A DNA stretch of 15,881 nt from Sedimenticola sp. (GCA_027023915.1 JALVUB010000296.1:1-15881); one strand, 5' to 3'; positions 7,284-15,881 are shown, numbered from the stretch's first letter. Program-made: numbers and translations. The notes: generated by a model from the sequence alone, not told the origin.

Positions 7284-7319
7284 GAGAAAAGTATATTAAT
7301 TATTGTATAACCTCGCCAA
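7284..7319 (-). promoter_or_regulatory. Promoter/operator of the HigBA operon
   Basis: The minus strand carries TATACT (complement of 7290-7295) only six bases from the toxin ATG, with TTGGCG (complement of 7314-7319) 18 bases further up. The intervening stretch is AT-only over about 15 bases and contains ATTAATTA-type symmetry, a plausible operator for the XRE antitoxin. The -35 falls in the neighbouring plus-strand coding remnant. Confidence 0.5.
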
Positions 7320-7551
7320 CGTCGGCTGGAACTTCTCGCAGGGGGTGCATTTCGGTGATGCGGCCGACCGGGTGTTCGCCACCGGGCGCGATCCGCTGGA
7401 CATCAGCGGTTTGGGCGGCGGGTTCGACTGGCGGCGCGGCGTCCATGACAGGATGATCGCCTCCGATCCCGGGCAGAACATCCTGGGCACGCCGGGAGCT
7501 TCGGGAGACTGGTTCAAGAAGTGGTCGCTCGAACACAAGGACTACTTCGTC
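7303..7551 (+). pseudogene. Open coding-like fragment of unknown protein
   Basis: A plus-strand frame translates to YNLANVGWNFSQGVHFGDAA, then GRDPLDISGLGGGFDWRRG, HDRMIASDPGQNILGTPGAS and DWFKKWSLEHKDYFVT. It has protein-like composition (many Gly, Asp, Trp, Phe), with GC-rich third positions like a resident gene. The 5' end stops abruptly at the AT-rich HigBA promoter. The 3' end stops where the opposite-strand DUF3800 fragment begins, so both ends look cut. A TTG at 7303 is the only start-like codon at the 5' end and has no ribosome site. I do not recognise the family. Confidence 0.35.
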
Positions 7552-7552
7552 A

Positions 7553-7786
7553 CTAGGCGATCAGCTCGAACACCCGACGACGCACCCGTGGGTTGTCCTC
7601 GGCGCAGTGGAAATACTCGGTATCGAGGCCGAATTCCAGGCAGTCGTGCTTGTAGTCATCCATTGGAGCATGTGGCGCGAAGGGGCGGCGGGTGCTCACG
7701 CTGGTCAGCACAAAATAGCGTGTTCCCTTGGGTGAGAAATCGAAATTCCCAGCCTCGTCGAGAAAGATGTAGGCACACCGGCTCAA
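7553..7786 (-). pseudogene. Truncated DUF3800 protein, N-terminal third
   Basis: The 77-residue frame starts at a TTG preceded by GAGG and reads SRCAYIFLDEAGNFDFSPKG, RYFVLTSVSTRRPF, CLEFGLDTEYFHCAED and RRRVFELIA. The FLDEAGNFDFS start and the YFHCAEDN motif are the DUF3800 signature (an RNase-H-like fold family of unknown function). Family members I recall are about 200 residues or more, so the C-terminal two thirds are missing. A TAG follows directly at the junction with the plus-strand fragment. The gene lies 30 bases after the ribbon-helix-helix antitoxin and may be transcribed with it. Probably inactive. Confidence 0.65.
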
Positions 7787-7816
7787 GCCACCGCCTCGCT
7801 GAATTGGTTTGGGGTT

Positions 7817-8038
7817 TCAGTCGCCAAGCTGTTCGTCCAGTTTGTCCAGCAGCGCCAAGCCCCGCTCACGGGAACCCCGGGCTGCCAGCAGCCGGAAACG
7901 GTTCTCCATGTCATATTCGGCCAGCGCCTGGGTGGAAAGCTCCTCGATGAGCTTGTTCACGCTCATGTGGCGGCGCTTGGCGAGCGCTTTCAGTCGTTCA
8001 TGCTTGTCGTCTGGTAATCGGATGGTCAAAGTGCTCAT
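7817..8038 (-). CDS. Ribbon-helix-helix (CopG-like) antitoxin
   Basis: A 73-residue protein. The N-terminal strand TLTIRLPDDKHERLKALA and the following RRHMSVNKLIEELSTQAL helix form a ribbon-helix-helix DNA-binding domain. The C-terminal tail ENRFRLLAARGSRERGLALL is the toxin-binding type seen beside PIN-domain toxins. The start is preceded by a good ribosome site (GAGGAGAG) and overlaps the stop of the PIN remnant (ATGA), so the ancestral order was toxin then antitoxin. It appears intact, although its cognate toxin is truncated. It could still act as a repressor or buffer related toxins encoded elsewhere. Confidence 0.85.
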   Translation of the reverse strand: MSTLTIRLPDDKHERLKALAKRRHMSVNKLIEELSTQALAEYDMENRFRLLAARGSRERGLALLDKLDEQLGD

Positions 8039-8160
8039 TTCGATCTCTCCTCGCGCAGGAATTGGATCGGCGTGAAGATGCGGATCTCCGGAAACGCCAG
8101 TTCCGGAGAGAGGTCACGGGCATTCTGCGTCACGATGCCACAAACATCACCGGCAGGCCG
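8035..8160 (-). pseudogene. C-terminal remnant of a PIN-domain toxin
   Basis: The last ~40 residues read AGDVCGIVTQNARDLSPEL, AFPEIRIFTPIQFLREERSK and match the end of PIN-domain VapC-like ribonucleases: the (I/V)VTxNxRD motif with its conserved Asp, then the RI.TP..FL strand-helix end. The N-terminal catalytic acidic residues are absent. Upstream of about 8160 the frame continues without PIN character, and no start with a ribosome site is present. The stop overlaps the RHH antitoxin start. Between 8160 and the gyrA promoter I see only short unassigned frames, for example minus-strand WKYPHWTQRKVLRGIGRL. Confidence 0.65.
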
Positions 8161-8292
8161 AACAACCGTCCGATCCCCCTCAGCACCTTGCGCTGGGTCC
8201 AATGGGGATATTTCCACGCCAACCGCTACAGCAGCCCCTCACCGCTCCTCCAGGCGCGATTCTCCCTGACCCGCATCCCCCCTCCCGCTTTG

Positions 8293-8301
8293 TGGTAAAA
8301 T
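8293..8301 (+). promoter_or_regulatory. Extended -10 promoter of gyrA
   Basis: TGGTAAAAT is a TGn-TAAAAT extended -10, placing the transcription start near 8308 and giving a leader of about 28 bases. No -35 at normal spacing is visible. The ribosome site before the ATG at 8336 is weak (TGGAA). Confidence 0.5.
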
Positions 8302-8335
8302 TCCCCGCTTCATTCATTCCCGCCCTGGAATCCGC

Positions 8336-10873
<2,538 letters not shown>

Positions 10874-10913
10874 CCCCCCTAATCAATTTCACACAGAGAG
10901 CAGGAACCCAACC

Positions 10914-11990
10914 ATGTCACGAGTCTACAACTTCAGCGCCGGCCCGGCCACGCTGCCCGAGGCGGTATTGAAACAGGCCCAGGAGGAGCTGCTGGACTGG
11001 CACGGCACCGGCATGTCGGTGATGGAGATGAGCCATCGCGGCAAGGCCTTCATGAGCATCGCCGAGGAGGCCGAGGCCGACCTGCGGGAGCTGATGGAGA
11101 TCCCGGACGACTACAAGGTGCTCTTTCTCCAGGGCGGCGCCTCCACCCAGTTCGCCATGGTGCCGCTGAACCTCATGGGCCGCACCGGACGGGCCGACTA
11201 CATCAACACCGGCAGCTGGTCGAAGAAGGCCATCGCCGAGGGCGGCCGCTACGGCGAGGTGAAGGTGATCGCCGACACCGCCGCCGACTTCACCGTGCCC
11301 GACGCCGACAGCCTGGAGATCTCTCCCGACGCGGCCTACCTCCACTACACCCCCAACGAGACCATCCAGGGGGTGGAGTTCCCCTACGTGCCGGAGAGCG
11401 GCGAGGTGCCGCTGGTGGCCGACATGTCCTCCACCATCCTCTCCCGGCCGGTGGATGTCTCCCGCTTCGGCATCATTTACGCCGGCGCACAGAAGAACGT
11501 GGGGCCGGCGGGGCTGACCCTGGTGATCGTGCGCGAGGATCTCATCGGCCACGCCCCCGAGAGCTGCCCGGCGATGCTCAACTACAAGACCCACGCCGAC
11601 GCCGGTTCCATGTACAACACCCCGCCCACCTATTCCTGGTACCTGGCGGGGCTGGTCTTCAAATGGCTGAAAGAGCAGGGCGGCCTGGAGGTGATGGCGA
11701 AGATCAACGAGCGCAAGGCAAAGGCTCTTTACGCCGCCATCGACGAGTCGGACTTTTACCACAACCCGGTGGACCCCGAGTGCCGCTCCTGGATGAACGT
11801 GCCCTTCACCCTGGCCGACCCGGCGCTGGACGGCCTCTTCCTGGAAGAGGCCGCCAAGGCGGGGCTGGAGACCCTCAAGGGCCACCGCTCGGTGGGCGGC
11901 ATGCGTGCCAGCATCTACAACGCCATGCCGGAAGAGGGAGTGCGGGCGCTCATCGACTTCATGAAAGAGTTCGAACGCCGGCACGGATAG
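10914..11990 (+). CDS. serC: Phosphoserine aminotransferase
   Basis: A 358-residue class V PLP aminotransferase that makes 3-phosphoserine from 3-phosphohydroxypyruvate and glutamate; the same enzyme usually serves pyridoxal-phosphate synthesis. Signatures are NFSAGPATLPEAVL, GTGMSVMEMSHRG, LQGGASTQF, the PLP Asp in PLVADMSSTI, the Schiff-base Lys194 in YAGAQKNVGPAG, and KGHRSVGGMRASIYNAMP near the end. Length matches SerC. The ATG follows GAGCAGGA. It is placed directly after gyrA as in Pseudomonas; the next gene is the preceding enzyme of the same pathway. Confidence 0.97.
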   Translation: MSRVYNFSAGPATLPEAVLKQAQEELLDWHGTGMSVMEMSHRGKAFMSIAEEAEADLRELMEIPDDYKVLFLQGGASTQFAMVPLNLMGRTGRADYINTGSWSKKAIAEGGRYGEVKVIADTAADFTVPDADSLEISPDAAYLHYTPNETIQGVEFPYVPESGEVPLVADMSSTILSRPVDVSRFGIIYAGAQKNVGPAGLTLVIVREDLIGHAPESCPAMLNYKTHADAGSMYNTPPTYSWYLAGLVFKWLKEQGGLEVMAKINERKAKALYAAIDESDFYHNPVDPECRSWMNVPFTLADPALDGLFLEEAAKAGLETLKGHRSVGGMRASIYNAMPEEGVRALIDFMKEFERRHG

Positions 11991-12008
11991 GGCGCGATTT
12001 TCGCCATC

Positions 12009-12209
12009 GTAGGTCGGGCTTCAGCCCGACAATGAATCGACGAAGCCGTTTGGAAGCCGGTGGCCTGGCCTCTTGGCGGGACCTCGGAGGCAGGGATGCC
12101 GACGCGGAGCCTACAGGGACGTATTCACGGCGTTCCCGCCAAGAGGCCCGGCCACCGGCGCCGCGAAAGCGTTTTCGGGCAGGACCAGATCGTCGGGCTG
12201 AAGCCCGAC
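12009..12209. repeat. Composite inverted-repeat element between serC and serA
   Basis: Outer ends are inverted copies of a palindrome: GTAGGTCGGGCTTCAGCCCG plus AC at 12009-12030, and GTCGGGCTGAAGCCCGAC at 12192-12209. Inside are 26-bp arms at 12056-12081 and 12134-12159 that are complementary with one mismatch, around a ~52-base core (GGATGCCGACGCGGAGCC, TACAGGGACGTATTCACGGC). A smaller CGAAA/TTTTCG hairpin is at 12164-12177. The element ends just before the serA ribosome site, so serC-serA messenger would carry large hairpins. It resembles dispersed intergenic repeats I recall from other gammaproteobacteria. It has no transposase. Confidence 0.75.
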
Positions 12210-12227
12210 CCACATGGGAAGAAGAAA

Positions 12228-13403
12228 ATGTACAAGATCCTCACGCTCAACAACATCTCCGTGGCCGGTCTCGACCGGCTGCCGCGCGACCGCTACGAGG
12301 TCGCTTCCGAGATCAGCCATCCCGACGCCATCCTGGTGCGTTCGGCCAAGATGCACGACATGGAGATTCCCGACACCGTCAAGGCCATCGGCCGCGCCGG
12401 CGCCGGGGTGAACAACATTCCCGTGGAGCGGATGACCGAAAAGGGCATCCCCGTCTTCAACGCCCCCGGCGCCAACGCCAACGCGGTGAAGGAGCTGGTG
12501 CTTGCCGGCATGCTCATGGCGGCGCGCAACGTCGGCCCCGCCTGGCAGTTCGCCACCGGCCTGGAGGGGAGCGACGAGGAGATCGGCAAGGCGGTGGAGG
12601 CCGGCAAGAAGAACTTCGTCGGCTTCGAGCTGCCGGGCCGCACCCTGGGCGTGGTGGGGCTGGGCGCCATCGGCGTCAAGGTGTGCAACGCCGCCCTGCG
12701 GCTGGGGATGAAGGTGGTGGGCTACGACCCCACCATCACGGTGAAGTCGGCCTGGAAGCTGGAGTCGGCGGTGGAACAGGCCCTCTCCATCGACGACCTG
12801 CTGGCGCGCTCCGACTTCGTCTCCTTCCACGTGCCCCTCACCGAGCAGACCGCCAACATGGTCAACGCCGAGCGCATCAGGCTGATGCCGAAGAACGCCG
12901 TGGTGCTCAACTTCGCCCGCAGCGGCATCGTGGACGACGAGGCGGTGGTGGCGGCGCTGGACGAAGGCCACCTCTACGCCTATGTCAACGACTTTCCCAC
13001 CAACCTCACCAAAAACCACCCCCGCTGCGTCACCCTGCCGCACCTGGGCGCCTCCACCCGGGAGGCGGAGGAGAACTGCGCCGTCATGGTGGTGGACGAG
13101 GTGCGCGACTGGCTGGAGCACGGCAACATCAGCAACTCGGTGAACTTCCCCGAGATCCAGTTGCCCCACGGCGACAACCCGCGCCTGGTGGTGGTGAACG
13201 CCAACGTGCCCAACATGCTGGGCCAGATCTCCACCGACCTGGCCGAAGCCGGGCTCAACATCGTGGACATGCTTAACCGCTCCCGCGGCGACATCGCCGT
13301 GACCCTCATCGACCTGGAGGTTGCGCCACCGCAAGAGGTGCTGGAGCGGATTGCCGCGTTGGAAGGAGTGCTCTCGGTTCGCTGTCTCAGTTGCGGGGGG
13401 TAG
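12228..13403 (+). CDS. serA: D-3-phosphoglycerate dehydrogenase with ACT domain
   Basis: A 391-residue D-2-hydroxyacid dehydrogenase, first step of serine synthesis. Substrate half: ILVRSAKMHDMEIP and IGRAGAGVNNIPVE. Rossmann half: LGVVGLGAIGVKVCNAALRL, then NFARSGIVDDEA with catalytic Arg231 and LPHLGASTREAEENC with His272. The usual catalytic Glu of the DVFxxEP motif aligns with Asn259 in YVNDFPTNL. The C-terminal ~70 residues (RLVVVNANVPNMLGQISTDL onward) form an ACT domain, suggesting serine feedback. The ATG at 12228 follows GGAAGAAG; an in-frame ATG at 12060 would translate the repeat element and is rejected. Placed after serC, so two serine genes are clustered. Confidence 0.93.
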   Translation: MYKILTLNNISVAGLDRLPRDRYEVASEISHPDAILVRSAKMHDMEIPDTVKAIGRAGAGVNNIPVERMTEKGIPVFNAPGANANAVKELVLAGMLMAARNVGPAWQFATGLEGSDEEIGKAVEAGKKNFVGFELPGRTLGVVGLGAIGVKVCNAALRLGMKVVGYDPTITVKSAWKLESAVEQALSIDDLLARSDFVSFHVPLTEQTANMVNAERIRLMPKNAVVLNFARSGIVDDEAVVAALDEGHLYAYVNDFPTNLTKNHPRCVTLPHLGASTREAEENCAVMVVDEVRDWLEHGNISNSVNFPEIQLPHGDNPRLVVVNANVPNMLGQISTDLAEAGLNIVDMLNRSRGDIAVTLIDLEVAPPQEVLERIAALEGVLSVRCLSCGG

Positions 13404-13414
13404 GGCCCCCGCGC

Positions 13415-13495
13415 GTAGGAGGCGCGTCCTCGCGCCGAACAGCGGAAACACAACGGGGACGGCGGCCTGGTTCGCGGCTGGGAGGCCGCTCCTGC
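13415..13495. repeat. Pair of inverted REP-like repeats between serA and pheA
   Basis: Left unit at 13415-13440 begins GTAGGAGGCGCGTCCTCGCG. The right unit at 13469-13495 is the inverted type (GGTTCGCGGCTGGGAGGCCG then CTCCTGC). Both share the GTAGGAG...CGAA head and stem with the copy at 3729-3754. The paired opposite orientation is the BIME-like arrangement of REP sequences, and the pair could form one long hairpin in the serA-pheA transcript. Confidence 0.65.
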
Positions 13496-13511
13496 GAGGG
13501 GGCGGCTGTAA

Positions 13512-13542
13512 GGGGCGAAGGTGCTACAATGCCCCTTCGCCC
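13512..13542 (+). promoter_or_regulatory. pheA promoter within a palindrome
   Basis: TACAAT at 13525-13530 is a good -10 and places the start near 13537. It sits in the loop of an inverted repeat, GGGCGAAGG (13513-13521) and CCTTCGCCC (13534-13542). No clear -35 is seen. A protein bound to both arms would cover the -10, so this could be an operator; no leader peptide or terminator for attenuation is visible. Confidence 0.45.
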
Positions 13543-13563
13543 GGACCCCGATCACGACCCTTC

Positions 13564-14649
13564 ATGACCGAGGAAGAACAGCTCAAGGCCATCCGCGACC
13601 GCATCGACCGCATCGACGAGCAGATCCAGGCGCTCATCAACCAGCGGGCCGCCGCGGCCCGCGAGGTGGCCGAGATCAAGCGGGCCAACGGCGGCGAGCC
13701 CTTCTTCTACCGCCCCGAGCGGGAAGCGCAGGTGCTGCGCCAGGTGAAGGCGCGCAACACCGGCCCCCTGGACGCCGAGGAGATGGCGCGCATCTTCCGC
13801 GAGATCATGTCCGCCTGCCTGGCCCTGGAGCAGCCCCTTACCATCGCCTTTCTCGGCCCCGAAGGCACCTTCACCCAGGCGGCCGCCCTCAAGCACTTCG
13901 GTCACTCGGTGAACACCCTGCCGCTGGGCGCCATCCCCGATGTCTTCCAGGAGGTGGAGGCGGGCAACTGCCACTACGGGGTGGTGCCGGTGGAGAACTC
14001 CAGCGAGGGGGTCATCAGCCACACCCTGGACATGTTCCTCAACTCGCCCCTCAAAATCTGCGGCGAGGTGACCCTGCGCATCCACCACAACCTGCTCTCC
14101 CGGGAGGAAGCGCTGGAGTCGGTGAACAAGGTCTATGCCCACCAGCAGTCCCTGGCCCAGTGCCGGGGCTGGCTGGACCGTCACCTGCCGCGGGCCGAGC
14201 GGGTGGCGGTGGGCAGCAACGCCGAGGCGGCGGCCCTGGCGCGCGACCAGGCCGGCACCGCCGCCATCGCCAGCGAGACGGCGGCGGAGATCTACGGGCT
14301 GGATGTGCTGGCCGCCAACATCGAGGACGAGCCGGGCAACACCACCCGCTTTCTCATCATCGGCCGCCAGGAGGTGCCGCCCTCTGGAGACGACAAGACC
14401 AGCCTGCTGGTCTCCACCCGCAACGTGGCCGGCGGGCTGCTGCGCCTGCTCGAACCCCTGGCGCGCCACGGCGTGAGCATGACCCGCATCGAGTCGCGCC
14501 CCTCGCGCCGCGGCATGTGGGACTACGTCTTCTTCATCGACGTGGTGGGACACCGCGACGACGCGCCGGTGCGCCAGGCGCTGGAGGATCTCCAGCAGCA
14601 GGCCAGCATCTACAAGGTGCTGGGCGCCTACCCGAGGGCGGTGCTGTGA
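13564..14649 (+). CDS. pheA: Bifunctional chorismate mutase / prephenate dehydratase
   Basis: A 361-residue P-protein that converts chorismate to prephenate and then phenylpyruvate. Residues 1-90 are an AroQ helical mutase (IRDRIDRIDEQIQALINQRA, VAEIKRANG, RPEREAQVLRQV). The dehydratase domain starts at IAFLGPEGTFTQAAALKHFG and contains PVENSSEGVISHTLD and the TRF motif (Thr261-Arg262-Phe263) in GNTTRFLI. The C-terminal ACT domain has VAGGLLRLLEPL and ESRP at 310-313, the phenylalanine-binding motif, so feedback inhibition is expected. The ATG at 13564 matches family N-termini, although its ribosome site is poor. The stop overlaps hisC. Confidence 0.96.
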   Translation: MTEEEQLKAIRDRIDRIDEQIQALINQRAAAAREVAEIKRANGGEPFFYRPEREAQVLRQVKARNTGPLDAEEMARIFREIMSACLALEQPLTIAFLGPEGTFTQAAALKHFGHSVNTLPLGAIPDVFQEVEAGNCHYGVVPVENSSEGVISHTLDMFLNSPLKICGEVTLRIHHNLLSREEALESVNKVYAHQQSLAQCRGWLDRHLPRAERVAVGSNAEAAALARDQAGTAAIASETAAEIYGLDVLAANIEDEPGNTTRFLIIGRQEVPPSGDDKTSLLVSTRNVAGGLLRLLEPLARHGVSMTRIESRPSRRGMWDYVFFIDVVGHRDDAPVRQALEDLQQQASIYKVLGAYPRAVL

Positions 14650-15770
14650 GCGGAGCCGATTTCCTCTCGCTGGCGGCGCCCGGCATCGACCGCCTGCGTC
14701 CCTATGTGCCGGGCAAGCCCATGGAGGAGCTGGAGCGGGAGCTGGGGCTGAGCGAGACCCTCAAGCTCGCCTCCAACGAAAACCCGCTGGGCCCCAGCCC
14801 CCTGGGGCTGGAGGCCGCCCGCGCATCCCTCGACGGCATCAACCTCTACCCCGACGACAACGGCTTCCGCCTCAAGAACCGGCTCTCGGCGCGGCTGGGG
14901 GTGGCGCCGGAACGGATCATTCTCGGTGCCGGCTCCTCGGATGTCATCGACATGGTGGCGCGCACTTTCCTGGCGCCGGGCCGCAACGCGGTCTTCTCCC
15001 AGTACAGCTTCGCCATGTACCCCATCTACACCACCGCCGCCGGGGCCGAGGGGCGGGTGGCGCCGGCCCTGCCACCGGACCACCCGGAGATGCCCTACGG
15101 CCACGACCTGGAGGCGATGCGCGCCCTGGTGGACGGCGACACCCGGGTGGTCTTCATCGCCAACCCCAACAACCCCACCGGCACCTGGCTGGAGCGGGCG
15201 GCGCTGGCCGACTTCCTGGCGTCGCTGCCGGGGCACCTGGTGGTGGTGCTGGACGAGGCCTACACCGAGTACGTGGAGGCGCCGGAATTTCCCGACGGCA
15301 TCGCCTGGCTGGAGCGCTTTCCCAACCTCATCGTCACCCGCACCTTCTCCAAGATCTACGGCCTCGCCGGCCTGCGGGTGGGCTACGGGGTCGCCTCGGC
15401 CGCTCTCGTCGGGACCATCGGCCGGGTGCGCCACCCCTTCAACGTCAGCGTCCCGGCGCTGGCGGCGGCGGAGGCGGCGCTGGAGGACCGGGCCTTCCTG
15501 GAGGAGAGCCGCCGGGTGAACCGCGAGGGGTTGGCGCAGCTCGCCGCCGCCTTCGACCAGATGGGGCTGAAACACATCCCTTCCGTGGGCAATTTCGTCA
15601 CCTTCGAGCTGCCGGGCGAGGCGGCGCCGGTCTACGACGCCCTGTTGCGCAAAGGGGTGATCGTGCGGCCGGTGGCCAACTACGGTCTGCCGCGCCACCT
15701 GCGGGTCACCGTGGGCCGGCCGGAAGAGAACGAGCGTTTCCTGGAAGCGCTGCGCGAGGTGCTGGCGTGA
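14646..15770 (+). CDS. hisC: HisC-family aminotransferase (histidinol-phosphate / aromatic)
   Basis: A 374-residue fold-type I PLP aminotransferase. Visible signatures are KLASNENPLGPSPLG at the N-terminus, LGAGSSDVID, IANPNNPTGTW with Asn176, the PLP Asp203 and Tyr206 in VLDEAYTEYV, Schiff-base Lys236 in TFSKIYGLAGLRVGYG, and a C-terminal NYGLPRHLRVTVGRPEEN with the phosphate/carboxylate-binding Arg. Sequence says HisC2 type. The placing between pheA and tyrA suggests a role in phenylalanine/tyrosine transamination besides, or instead of, histidine synthesis. The GTG start overlaps the pheA stop (GTGA), so translation is coupled. It also overlaps tyrA by 4 bases. Confidence 0.93.
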   Translation: MSGADFLSLAAPGIDRLRPYVPGKPMEELERELGLSETLKLASNENPLGPSPLGLEAARASLDGINLYPDDNGFRLKNRLSARLGVAPERIILGAGSSDVIDMVARTFLAPGRNAVFSQYSFAMYPIYTTAAGAEGRVAPALPPDHPEMPYGHDLEAMRALVDGDTRVVFIANPNNPTGTWLERAALADFLASLPGHLVVVLDEAYTEYVEAPEFPDGIAWLERFPNLIVTRTFSKIYGLAGLRVGYGVASAALVGTIGRVRHPFNVSVPALAAAEAALEDRAFLEESRRVNREGLAQLAAAFDQMGLKHIPSVGNFVTFELPGEAAPVYDALLRKGVIVRPVANYGLPRHLRVTVGRPEENERFLEALREVLA

Positions 15771-15881
15771 TTCATCGGCTGGCGGTGATCGGTGTTGGGC
15801 TCATCGGCGGCTCCCTGGCGCGCGCCCTGCGCGAGGCGGGGCAGGTGGAGGAGATCGTCGGCTGCGGCCGTGGCCGCGAGA
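15767..15881 (+). CDS. tyrA: Prephenate dehydrogenase, N-terminus (runs off window)
   Basis: The first 38 codons are visible. The GTG start overlaps the hisC stop as GTGA. The translation IHRLAVIGVGLIGGSLARAL is the nucleotide-binding strand and glycine loop (GxGLIGGS) typical of prephenate/arogenate dehydrogenase, followed by EEIVGCGRGRE, which aligns with the second strand. Position after pheA-hisC agrees with the Pseudomonas order, where tyrA is fused to aroA; whether that fusion exists here cannot be seen. Confidence 0.85.
   Translation, partial: MIHRLAVIGVGLIGGSLARALREAGQVEEIVGCGRGRE

Noticed and set aside
8062..8298. Plus-strand 78-codon ORF as a gene before gyrA
   Set aside because: It is antisense to the PIN remnant and runs into the gyrA promoter, with no ribosome site or known domain.
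10917..11984. 355-codon minus-strand ORF opposite serC
   Set aside because: Antisense shadow caused by high GC; no ribosome site or recognisable domain.
12060..12227. In-frame 5' extension of serA from an ATG at 12060
   Set aside because: It would translate the inverted-repeat element; the ATG at 12228 has a good ribosome site and matches the family N-terminus.
13395..13411. GGGGG...CCCCC hairpin at the serA stop as a terminator
   Set aside because: No T-run follows, and the stem overlaps the stop codon.
13321..13563. In-frame 5' extension of pheA from 13321
   Set aside because: It overlaps serA and the REP pair; the AroQ domain begins at the ATG at 13564.

Overview
The window comes from a GC-rich gammaproteobacterium. 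Its backbone is colinear, from memory, with the Pseudomonas aeruginosa block PA3173-PA3164 (yciK-like SDR, mupP, ubiG, MTA deaminase, mtnA, gyrA, serC, pheA, hisC, tyrA). It is probably not Pseudomonas itself: an extra 3-phosphoglycerate dehydrogenase gene sits between serC and pheA, an LprI-like gene and cca are added on the left, and two families of short palindromic repeats are present. A high-GC Chromatiales-type lineage is a reasonable guess, but the sequence does not settle it.

Left half, minus strand (5058 down to 1): mtaD, ubiG, mupP, a small LprI-family secreted protein, yciK, a DUF2007 protein and the 5' two thirds of cca. Most junctions are 4-bp ATGA overlaps or short gaps, so this is one or two operons. 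It combines methylthioadenosine salvage, ubiquinone synthesis, probable peptidoglycan recycling and tRNA 3'-end maturation. Between the DUF2007 gene and cca lies an element of about 250 bp bounded by 15-bp inverted repeats. mtaD is divergent from mtnA (5101-6165) across only 42 bp; together the two genes cover two steps of the MTA salvage route.

Middle (6166-8335): an accessory island between mtnA and gyrA. It holds a complete HigBA-type toxin-antitoxin pair followed by a 44-codon ORF and a strong minus-strand terminator. Next come two plus-strand coding-like fragments of unknown origin, a truncated DUF3800 gene, an intact ribbon-helix-helix antitoxin, and the C-terminal stump of its PIN toxin. 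It looks like a site of repeated insertion and deletion.

Right half, plus strand (8336-15881): gyrA, serC, serA-like, pheA, hisC and the start of tyrA. Apart from gyrA this is an amino-acid block: serine (serA, serC), phenylalanine/tyrosine (pheA, tyrA) and a HisC-family aminotransferase. pheA-hisC and hisC-tyrA overlap by 4 bp (GTGA). The serC-serA and serA-pheA gaps each carry paired inverted palindromic repeats. I found no tRNA, rRNA, CRISPR array or complete insertion sequence. No wholly new system is evident; the most unusual items are the small third gene of the HigBA operon, the element before cca, and the composite inverted-repeat element before serA.
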